Of a stretch of DNA of 12,856 nucleotides, positions 7,765 to 12,856 are shown one piece after another. The stretch is from Rugosibacter sp. (lineage in GTDB: Bacteria > Pseudomonadota > Gammaproteobacteria > Burkholderiales > Rhodocyclaceae). The notes beneath the pieces are model-generated. The model was not told the DNA's origin and did not search any database. It saw only the letters and a program-made list of their open reading frames with translations. The stretch is from positions 1-12,856 of the forward strand of contig JAUSQB010000280.1 in assembly GCA_030652715.1 (NCBI GenBank), written 5' to 3'. The stretch's first letter is position 1. Each line of letters begins with the position of its first letter. Both the position numbers and the translations under genes were made by a program.

Positions 7765-8673
7765 ATGAACCGACGCTACGTACTGATTTCACCTTGCCGA
7801 AATGAAGCAGATTTCATGCGGCAAACCCTCGACAGCGTGATCGCGCAGTCCGTCCGGCCAACAAAGTGGGTCATCGTCGATGATGGCTCGACCGATGCTA
7901 CCCCGAAGATACTGGCCGAGTATGCGGCGCAGCACGACTGGATCGAGATTGTTACGCGCACCGACCGGGGGCGTCGCTCGGTGGGTCCTGGCGTAATCGA
8001 AGCCTTCTACGCAGGCTACGAGACCATCGATCCGGACGCATTCGACTATCTGTGCAAGCTGGACCTTGATCTGAGGCTGCCGCCGCGCTACTTCGAGGGA
8101 TTGATGGAGCGGATGGAGGCCGATCCGCGCATAGCCACCTGTAGCGGCAAGGCCTATATCGAGAAAGATGGCGGTCTGGTCAATGAGCGCCACGGCGACG
8201 AAGCATCGATCGGCGCATCCAAGTTCTACCGGGTTTCGTGCTTCAAGGAAATGGGGGGCTTTGTCCGCGAAGTCATGTGGGATGGCATCGACTGCCATCG
8301 CTGCCGCATGAACGGCCGGATCGCCTGCAGCTGGGACGATCCTGAACTGCGTTTCGTGCATCTGAGGCCCATGGGGTCTACTCAGGTCAGCATCTATACC
8401 GGGCGCATGCGGCATGGCTACGGCCAGTATTTCATGGGCACGGGTCTACTCTGGATGATCGCCACCGCAATCTATCGCATTCCTGAAAAACCTTATTTCG
8501 TTGGCGGTCTGTGCATTCTTTGGGGTTGGCTGAAAAGTGCCGTGCAGGGCAAGGCACGATACGACGACCTTGAATTTCGCCGCTTTCTGCGCCGCTATCA
8601 ATGGCGAGCTTTGCTGCTAGGCAAGAAGAGAGCCATTGAAGAAATCTACCGGGAGAAAGGTCTTGTCGGCTGA
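7765..8673 (+). CDS. GT2 family glycosyltransferase
   Basis: A 302-residue GT2 (GT-A) glycosyltransferase. Motifs: YVLISPCRNEADFMRQTLDSV at the N-terminus, WVIVDDGSTDAT (D39, D40), the DXD-type site YLCKLDLDLRLP (D100 and D102), and VMWDGIDCHRCRMNG (D173, D176), the likely acceptor/catalytic-base region. A hydrophobic stretch near residues 225-255 may contact the membrane. The start ATG 7765 follows a strong GGGAGGA by 10 bases and lies 7 bases after the previous stop; the in-frame ATG at 7696 would start inside the upstream gene with no conserved sequence. It overlaps the next gene by 11 bases at the preferred TTG start. Confidence 0.92.
   Translation: MNRRYVLISPCRNEADFMRQTLDSVIAQSVRPTKWVIVDDGSTDATPKILAEYAAQHDWIEIVTRTDRGRRSVGPGVIEAFYAGYETIDPDAFDYLCKLDLDLRLPPRYFEGLMERMEADPRIATCSGKAYIEKDGGLVNERHGDEASIGASKFYRVSCFKEMGGFVREVMWDGIDCHRCRMNGRIACSWDDPELRFVHLRPMGSTQVSIYTGRMRHGYGQYFMGTGLLWMIATAIYRIPEKPYFVGGLCILWGWLKSAVQGKARYDDLEFRRFLRRYQWRALLLGKKRAIEEIYREKGLVG
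8652..8655 (+). promoter_or_regulatory. Shine-Dalgarno that fixes the TTG start at 8663
   Basis: GGAG within GGGAGAAAGG lies 7 bases before TTG 8663. No ATG or GTG is available near the conserved N-terminus, so this site decides the start of the WecG-like gene. The other in-frame TTG (8636) has no comparable site. Confidence 0.55.
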
Positions 8674-9763
8674 TTTCAATCGCAACGTTCATTGCCTGCT
8701 GGGTTTGCCCTTCGATGTTACGAACATGGCTTCGGCGGTTGATCGGGTACGCTTGGCGACTGGCGGCGGAACGCCCTGTTTCCTCTCCACACCAAACCTG
8801 AACTTCCTGATTGCCTGTCAGGACGATGCGGATTTCCGGGCCTCGGTGATCAACAGCGACCTGAGCATCGCCGACGGCATGCCCCTGGTCTGGATGGCCC
8901 GCCTGCTCGGTCTTCCGATCCGTGAGCGCGTGGCTGGATCAAGTCTGTTCGAGGCGCTGCGCCGCGATGCCGAGCGGCCGCTGTCGGTCTATTTCTTTGG
9001 TGCCCCGCCAGGGGTCGCCGAGCAGGCCTGCATGCGGTTGAACGCTGAAGCGGCGGGGCTGCGTTGTGTCGGTTTTGAGTGTCCCGGCTTCGGTTCGGTC
9101 GAGGACATGAGTTCGGCCGCGAGCATTGACCGGATCAACGCCAGTGGTGCCGACTTTGTTGTTGTCGCGCTCGGCGCACGCAAGGGACAGGCGTGGATCG
9201 AACGCAACCGCAGCCGGATTTCCGCGCCCGTCATCAGCCATCTCGGCGCCGTGGTCAATTTCGTCGCCGGTACGGTTCGCCGCGCGCCGCCGTGGATGCA
9301 GAAGGCCGGGCTGGAATGGTTGTGGCGCATCAAGGAGGAACCCGACCTGTGGCGTCGCTATTTCAGCGATGGCCTGGCGCTGGCACGTTTGCTGGCGACG
9401 CGCGTGCTGCCTCTGGTCGTCTATCTGCGGTGGTGCCGTCCCAGGGGCCGGGACATAGAACGTGCGTCGATCGTCATGGTTGCGCTACCGGATGGCGACT
9501 CCATCCTTCGCCTGCGCGGTGCCTGGATGGCGGATAACGTCGACCCGCTGAGAACGGCGTTCGCCGCATTGGCAAATGCCAGCGAGGGTATCCGGCTGGA
9601 TTTTCGCGATGTCACTTACGTAGATAGCGCCTTCATCGGCCTGGTAATGTTGCTGCATGGTCATGAGGCGCGCTGTGGCAGATACTTCGCGATCGAAGGC
9701 ACAACGGATCGGGTGCGTCGGCTTTTTGACCTGAACTGTGCCGGATTTCTGCTTTTCTCCTGA
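8663..9763 (+). CDS. WecG/TagA/CpsF family glycosyltransferase fused to a C-terminal STAS-like domain
   Basis: The protein is 366 residues from TTG 8663. Residues ~8-245 are a WecG/TagA/CpsF glycosyltransferase (family GT26), which adds a sugar such as N-acetylmannosamine or its uronic acid to an undecaprenyl-PP-sugar. Seen are TPNLNFLIACQDDADFR, INSDLSIADGMPLVWMARLLG (D71 is the position of the catalytic aspartate of TagA), REVAGSSLF-like RERVAGSSLFEAL, and HLGAVVNFVAGTVRRAPPWMQKAGLEWLWRIKEEPDLWRRY, the family's C-terminal signature. The usual 'PKQE' segment reads GARKGQAWI. After a short hydrophobic/basic linker (LLATRVLPLVVYLRWCRPRGR), residues ~267-366 resemble a STAS domain, as in anti-sigma factor antagonists: IRLDFRDVTYVDSAFIGLVMLLHG with D321-S322 at the phosphorylatable position. 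Family members normally end near the first domain. The first domain is sure; the STAS call is good but rests on reading alone. Confidence 0.9.
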   Translation: MSADFNRNVHCLLGLPFDVTNMASAVDRVRLATGGGTPCFLSTPNLNFLIACQDDADFRASVINSDLSIADGMPLVWMARLLGLPIRERVAGSSLFEALRRDAERPLSVYFFGAPPGVAEQACMRLNAEAAGLRCVGFECPGFGSVEDMSSAASIDRINASGADFVVVALGARKGQAWIERNRSRISAPVISHLGAVVNFVAGTVRRAPPWMQKAGLEWLWRIKEEPDLWRRYFSDGLALARLLATRVLPLVVYLRWCRPRGRDIERASIVMVALPDGDSILRLRGAWMADNVDPLRTAFAALANASEGIRLDFRDVTYVDSAFIGLVMLLHGHEARCGRYFAIEGTTDRVRRLFDLNCAGFLLFS

Positions 9764-9764
9764 C

Positions 9765-9783
9765 ACCCGGCTCCAGGCTGGGT
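9765..9783 (+). terminator. hairpin directly after the WecG-STAS stop, weak terminator candidate
   Basis: ACCCGGCT-CCA-GGCTGGGT forms an 8-pair stem with two G-T(U) wobbles, two bases after the TGA stop. No T-run follows, so it is a poor intrinsic terminator. It also coincides with the galU remnant coding sequence and may be accidental. Confidence 0.2.
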
Positions 9784-9885
9784 TACCTGGAAGCCATGAT
9801 CGATTTCGGCTTGCGTCATCACGAAGTCGGCAAGAACTTTGCCGCCATCTTGAAACGGATTGAAACGGATGCCATGAGTTTGTAG
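9766..9885 (+). pseudogene. galU: 3' remnant of galU (UTP-glucose-1-phosphate uridylyltransferase)
   Basis: In the frame ending at the TAG at 9883-9885, the sequence reads PGSRLGYLEAMIDFGLRHHEVGKNFAAILKRIETDAMSL. This matches the C-terminal end of GalU proteins, whose hallmark is a (C)GSKLGYLEA..EFGLRHPE.G..F segment. Upstream of GSRLGY the same frame falls inside the STAS-encoding gene and shows no GalU homology, so the rest of galU (about 250 codons) is missing. Intact GalU makes UDP-glucose. The fragment has no start signal and is not expected to function. Its abrupt fusion to the end of the previous gene marks a recombination or deletion endpoint. An internal 10-bp tandem duplication lies in its last codons. 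Confidence 0.75.
9851..9870. repeat. perfect 10-bp tandem duplication
   Basis: TGAAACGGAT occurs twice head to tail within the last codons of the galU remnant. Ten bases is not a multiple of three, so the duplication shifts the frame relative to an ancestral end and may itself be a sign of decay. Confidence 0.85.
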
Positions 9886-10127
9886 AGAACCAGGAAGATT
9901 TTCGAAGCAGCCGATCTACGATCTGCTGTGTTAATCCGAAAAGTCGGCGCTGGCGGCACGGCGGGTAGTTGTCGAAAGTCACCAACGGGAAGGTGACGGT
10001 GGGCGAGGTAGCTACGTTGCTCTTTGTTTTTCTTGATCTATCGCCAATCGGCAGCGGCGTTCGCATTGTGCTGTACCAGTTCCTGGGGATCGACTTGACT
10101 GTCGTTCATTTTTTGCTCGGATCATTT
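9886..10127. other. intergenic stretch without a recognisable gene
   Basis: No supported gene lies between the galU remnant and the repeats before epsI. Weak open frames exist on both strands but their translations resemble no family and they lack convincing start sites. The only structure seen is a short inverted repeat, GTCACC/GGTGAC (9978-9983 and 9992-9997) with an 8-base loop and no T-run. The stretch reads like decayed or non-coding DNA, consistent with the adjoining gene scar. Confidence 0.5.
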
Positions 10128-10153
10128 GTGTCAAAAAACTGTGTCAAAAAACT
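10128..10153. repeat. perfect 13-bp tandem duplication upstream of the epsI promoter
   Basis: GTGTCAAAAAACT occurs twice in direct tandem (10128-10140 and 10141-10153). The centre lies about 60 bases upstream of the predicted transcription start, a position where a regulator could bind in tandem. It may also be a simple slippage duplication. Confidence 0.9.
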
Positions 10154-10179
10154 GAAATATTGCCGCAGTCTCGGCATAA

Positions 10180-10189
10180 CAAGCGCTTG
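10180..10189. repeat. 10-bp palindrome abutting the -10 box
   Basis: CAAGCGCTTG is a perfect 10-bp palindrome ending one base before TACAAT and overlapping the extended -10 element. A dyad at this place could act as an operator. Chance occurrence is also plausible. Confidence 0.35.
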
Positions 10190-10196
10190 CTACAAT
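10188..10196 (+). promoter_or_regulatory. extended -10 promoter for the epsI-tviB-rmlB unit
   Basis: TGCTACAAT combines the TGn extension with TACAAT, a near-consensus sigma-70 -10 box. There is no good -35 hexamer at 16-18 bases, as expected for some extended -10 promoters. Transcription would begin near 10203, giving a leader of about 25 bases before GTG 10228. The spacing to the next gene and the long gap after the upstream operon support a separate promoter here. Confidence 0.5.
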
Positions 10197-10216
10197 GGCG
10201 GTCTTTCGTAGTATTC

Positions 10217-10221
10217 GAGGA
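10217..10221 (+). promoter_or_regulatory. Shine-Dalgarno that favours the GTG start of epsI
   Basis: GAGGA lies 6 bases before GTG 10228. The in-frame ATG at 10195 sits inside the predicted -10 box and has no such site, so the GTG is preferred. Confidence 0.55.
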
Positions 10222-10227
10222 TTTTCC

Positions 10228-10929
10228 GTGAAACGAGTTGCGTTTATGCTTGCCGCCCTGATGTGCACCGCCAGTGTTGGCGCCATCGTTCTAAGGCCTG
10301 ACACCAAGGCTGCCGACCAAGGGCCAGCCATCAACCTGGAAGCCATGGTGCCGAATCAGTTTGGCGTGTGGCGCGAAGAAACCCAGCCGGTGACGCAGGT
10401 AATCAACCCGCAGACCAAGGAATTGCTGGATAAGCTGTACAGCCAGATTCTCAGCCGTACCTATGTTAATGCCGAGGGCTACCGGATCATGCTGTCGATC
10501 GCCTACGGTAGTGACCAGCGTGGCGGTCTTCAAGCGCACAAGCCCGAGGTCTGCTATCCGGCCCAGGGTTTCACGCTACAGAGCCTGACGGCCGCGATCC
10601 TCGCTACTGAATTCGGCGACATCCCGGCGACGCGCCTGTTCACGACCATGGGCCAGCGCAAGGAGCCCGTGACTTACTGGTTCACGGTCGGCGATAGCGC
10701 GATCCAGAGCCGCATCCAGAAGCGGGTCGTGGAATTCCGCTATGTCCTGACCGGCCAGATTCCCGACGGCCTGCTGTTCCGCGTTTCGTCGATCGATGGC
10801 GACCAGTCGCGCGCCTACCGCTTTCAGGACCAGTTTGTGGCACAACTTCTCGAATCCGTGTCGCCCGCCGATCGCGTTCGTCTCAGCGGTTTGAGCAAGC
10901 TTCCGAATGGCACAGCCGCAGCCGAATGA
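10228..10929 (+). CDS. epsI: EpsI family exopolysaccharide/exosortase-associated protein
   Basis: A 233-residue protein of the EpsI family, which accompanies exosortases and EPS loci in Gram-negative bacteria, for example the methanolan eps cluster of Methylobacillus. It begins with a signal peptide or membrane anchor (MKRVAFMLAALMCTASVGAIVL) and continues as a soluble, presumably periplasmic domain. The family signature is HKPEVCYPAQGF with C109, preceded by RIMLSIAYGSDQRGG and followed by TYWFTVGD and RYVLTGQIPDGLLFRVSSID. The GTG start at 10228 is chosen over ATG 10195 because of its GAGGA site and because the ATG overlaps the promoter. The exact biochemical role of EpsI is unsettled. No exosortase gene adjoins it here, although many epsI genes directly follow one. 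Its TGA overlaps an ATG of the next frame. Confidence 0.88.
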   Translation: MKRVAFMLAALMCTASVGAIVLRPDTKAADQGPAINLEAMVPNQFGVWREETQPVTQVINPQTKELLDKLYSQILSRTYVNAEGYRIMLSIAYGSDQRGGLQAHKPEVCYPAQGFTLQSLTAAILATEFGDIPATRLFTTMGQRKEPVTYWFTVGDSAIQSRIQKRVVEFRYVLTGQIPDGLLFRVSSIDGDQSRAYRFQDQFVAQLLESVSPADRVRLSGLSKLPNGTAAAE

Positions 10930-10958
10930 TGTCATCGCACCTTACTCAGGACAAAACA

Positions 10959-12239
10959 ATGACGACTGTAGCTGTTATCGGCCTTGGCTACGTAGGCCTT
11001 CCGCTTGTGGTGGAGTTTGGCAAACACACGCGTACTATCGGCTTCGATATCCTGTCGCACAAGGTAGATAGTTGCCGGGAAGGCGCCGATCCGTCCCGTG
11101 AAATTTCGCCGGAAAAAATGAGCAGCGCCAGTTTCGCCGCATACGAATCCGACCCGGCCTGTCTTGCCGAAGCCGACTTCATCATCGTGGCCGTACCGAC
11201 GCCGGTTGACGCAGCGCATATTCCCGACTTCGGCCCTTTGATAGGCGCCAGCGAATCGGCAGGGCGGCACATGAAGCGTGGCGTTACCGTAATTTATGAA
11301 TCGACCGTCTATCCCGGCGCCACCGAAGAAGTCTGCATTCCTGCTCTGGAGAAATCTTCCGGCATGCGCTGGAAGGAAGACTTCAACGTGGGCTATTCGC
11401 CGGAGCGGATCAATCCCGGCGATCGCGAACACACGTTGACGCGGGTAATCAAAATAGTCGCCGGCGATACCCCCGAGACCCAGGAAAAGGTCGCAGGGCT
11501 ATACGAACTCATCGTCGAGCCTGGGGTGCATCGTACGTCGAGTATCAAGGTTGCCGAAGCCAGCAAGGTTATCGAGAATACTCAGAGAGACCTCAATATT
11601 GCGCTGATGAACGAGTTGGCGATCATCTTTGACAAGATCGGCATCGACACCACTGAAGTTCTGGAGGCTGCGGGCACAAAGTGGAACTTTCTCAAGTTCA
11701 AGCCTGGCCTGGTGGGTGGGCACTGCATCGGCGTCGATCCCTACTATCTGACCCACAAGGCCGAGATGCTGGGCTATCACCCGCAGGTGGTTTTAGCGGG
11801 CCGCCGCATCAATGACGGCATGGGCAAGTTCATCGCTGAACAAACGGTAAAACAAATGATTGCCGCCGGAAGCTATGTAAAAGGTGCGCGCGTCAATGTG
11901 CTCGGGCTTACCTTCAAGGAAAACTGCGCCGACTTGCGCAATTCCAAGGTGATGGACGTGATCGCCGAACTGAAGAGTTATGGGGTCGAGGTATTCGTGC
12001 ACGATCCGGAGGCTGATCCTGACGAGGCACTGCACGAATACGGGGTGCGGCTCTTCGCCTGGGACGACCTGCCCAGAGCCGACGCCATCGTGGCAGCAGT
12101 ATCTCATAGGCCGTTACTGACCTTGTCGGTCGAAGAAATAGCGCATAAGCTGATCAAGGGCGGCTGCTTCATCGACGTGAAGGCGGCCTTCGATACCGAC
12201 GCCATGCAGGCGGCGGGGCTACGGGTATGGCGGCTGTAG
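10959..12239 (+). CDS. tviB: UDP-N-acetyl-hexosamine 6-dehydrogenase (TviB/VipA type)
   Basis: A 426-residue nucleotide-sugar dehydrogenase of the UDP-Glc/GDP-Man dehydrogenase family. It oxidises C6 of a UDP-HexNAc twice with NAD+, giving the uronic acid precursor, in the cytoplasm. The N-terminal Rossmann motif is VAVIGLGYVGLPLVVEFGK; VPTPVDAAHIPDFGPL, YESTVYPGATEE and GYSPERINPGD follow. KVIENTQRDLNIALMNELAIIF and GLVGGHCIGVDPYYLTHKAE, with catalytic C256, are nearly as in the Vi-antigen enzyme TviB and WbpA/WbpO relatives. The C-terminal UDP-binding domain has VLGLTFKENCADLRNSK. ATG 10959 is preferred (AGG 8 bases upstream, directly before the Rossmann strand); ATG 10926 would overlap the epsI stop and add 11 residues. 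Whether the substrate is UDP-GlcNAc or UDP-GalNAc is not decidable. Confidence 0.93.
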   Translation: MTTVAVIGLGYVGLPLVVEFGKHTRTIGFDILSHKVDSCREGADPSREISPEKMSSASFAAYESDPACLAEADFIIVAVPTPVDAAHIPDFGPLIGASESAGRHMKRGVTVIYESTVYPGATEEVCIPALEKSSGMRWKEDFNVGYSPERINPGDREHTLTRVIKIVAGDTPETQEKVAGLYELIVEPGVHRTSSIKVAEASKVIENTQRDLNIALMNELAIIFDKIGIDTTEVLEAAGTKWNFLKFKPGLVGGHCIGVDPYYLTHKAEMLGYHPQVVLAGRRINDGMGKFIAEQTVKQMIAAGSYVKGARVNVLGLTFKENCADLRNSKVMDVIAELKSYGVEVFVHDPEADPDEALHEYGVRLFAWDDLPRADAIVAAVSHRPLLTLSVEEIAHKLIKGGCFIDVKAAFDTDAMQAAGLRVWRL

Positions 12240-12288
12240 GCTCGCCCTTTGCCTCCAGGACTTTCGAAACTAACTTAAAAGACAGATC

Positions 12289-12856
12289 ATGATCCTCGAC
12301 ACTGGCGGCGCCGGTTTTATCGGTTCCAACTTCATTCTTGACTGGCTGCGGGAAACCGGCGAGCCGGTGGTTAATCTGGATAAGCTGACCTATGCCGGCA
12401 ACCTGGATAATCTCGCTTCGCTTCAGGGCGATTCGCGCCATGTCTTCGTGCGCGGCGACATCTGCGACCAGGCGCGGGTGGACCTCCTGCTGGCCGAACA
12501 TAGTCCGCGGGCGATTGTGCATTTCGCCGCCGAGTCGCATGTGGATCGTTCGATCCACGGACCGGGCGAATTCGTCCGCACCAACATCGAGGGCACGTTC
12601 GCGTTGCTGGAGGCGGCCCGCGCCTACTGGGGCGCGCTGGAGGGTGACGCACGCGAGTCGTTTCGCTTTCTGCATGTTTCGACCGACGAGGTCTACGGTT
12701 CGCTCGGCGCGGACGACGCGCCGTTTGCCGAGACCCACCCCTACCAGCCGAACAGCCCTTATTCAGCGTCGAAGGCGGCCTCGGATCACCTGGTGCGGGC
12801 CTACCACCACACCTATGGTTTGCCGACGCTGACCAGCAACTGCTCGAACAACTACG
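12289..12856 (+). CDS. rfbB: dTDP-glucose 4,6-dehydratase (5' part; continues past the window)
   Basis: The first 189 residues of RmlB/RfbB, a short-chain dehydrogenase-type enzyme that converts dTDP-glucose to dTDP-4-keto-6-deoxyglucose, the committed intermediate of dTDP-rhamnose and related deoxysugars. Seen are [16 protein letters not shown] (NAD+ binding, residues 5-20), [24 protein letters not shown], the catalytic [10 protein letters not shown] (T132-D133-E134), [16 protein letters not shown] with the Y158/K162 pair, and SNCSNNY at the window end. It starts 49 bases after the previous stop, with only a weak ribosome site. Residue 4, normally V before TGGAGF, is aspartate (MILDTGG). The rest, and probably further rml genes, should lie downstream. 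Confidence 0.95.
   Translation, partial: MILDTGGAGFIGSNFILDWLRETGEPVVNLDKLTYAGNLDNLASLQGDSRHVFVRGDICDQARVDLLLAEHSPRAIVHFAAESHVDRSIHGPGEFVRTNIEGTFALLEAARAYWGALEGDARESFRFLHVSTDEVYGSLGADDAPFAETHPYQPNSPYSASKAASDHLVRAYHHTYGLPTLTSNCSNNY

Noticed and set aside
10006..10020. GG-N10-GC pattern (AGGTAGC-TACG-TTGC) resembling a sigma-54 promoter before epsI
   Set aside because: Only the invariant GG and TTGC match; the rest of the -24 element is poor, and it lies about 200 bases from the gene. The extended -10 site is better.
9485..10066. 193-codon open frame on the minus strand across the end of the STAS gene and the gap
   Set aside because: Its translation is low-complexity, rich in R, S and W, matches no family, and most of it is antisense to the well-supported STAS gene and the galU remnant.
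9969..10211. 80-codon + strand frame starting with TTG before epsI
   Set aside because: No ribosome site or homology is seen, and it runs through the repeats and the promoter; it is probably chance.
10195..10227. ATG start for epsI 33 bases upstream
   Set aside because: This ATG is part of the predicted -10 box and has no ribosome site, whereas GTG 10228 has GAGGA 6 bases before it and begins a proper signal sequence.
1..12856. CRISPR arrays, tRNA or rRNA genes, intact insertion sequences, toxin-antitoxin or defence genes
   Set aside because: No regularly spaced repeats, cloverleaf-like segments, transposase motifs or defence domains were seen on either strand.

Overview
The window is an interior piece of an exopolysaccharide or O-antigen biosynthesis locus, with every supported gene on the + strand. 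The gene content points to a Gram-negative proteobacterium, most likely a betaproteobacterium: an EpsI protein of the exosortase/EPS type, a WecG/TagA-type transferase, a TviB-type nucleotide-sugar dehydrogenase and an RmlB dehydratase. This assignment rests on family content and GC-rich codon use; no database search was possible.

Region 1 (1-9763) is one tightly packed operon. It holds the 3' end of a Wzx-type flippase, a small unknown protein, a GT4 glycosyltransferase, a decayed GT2 remnant, a second GT4, two GT2 enzymes, a membrane acyltransferase 3, a WcaL-like GT4, another GT2, and a WecG/TagA/CpsF glycosyltransferase with an extra C-terminal STAS-like domain. Most junctions are start/stop overlaps (TAATG, ATGA, TGATG) or gaps under 20 bases, so translation is probably coupled along the operon.

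Region 2 (9764-10227) has no intact gene but is not empty. Directly behind the STAS stop codon lie the last ~39 codons of a galU gene (UTP-glucose-1-phosphate uridylyltransferase), a scar of rearrangement. It is followed by a stretch with no recognisable coding content, a perfect 13-bp tandem duplication, a 10-bp palindrome and a good extended -10 promoter.

Region 3 (10228-12856) looks like a second transcription unit: epsI, a UDP-HexNAc 6-dehydrogenase (TviB type), and rmlB (dTDP-glucose 4,6-dehydratase), which runs off the end of the window.

Together the genes describe a lipid-linked polysaccharide built by several glycosyltransferases, probably containing a HexNAc-uronic acid (tviB) and a dTDP-deoxyhexose such as rhamnose (rmlB; one GT2 resembles rhamnosyltransferases), decorated with an acyl group and flipped by the Wzx protein. 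No initiating phosphoglycosyltransferase, Wzy polymerase, chain-length regulator or exosortase is visible here. The most unusual points are the glycosyltransferase-STAS fusion, the galU scar, the truncated GT2 that still bridges two genes by start/stop overlaps, and an EpsI with no exosortase in the window.
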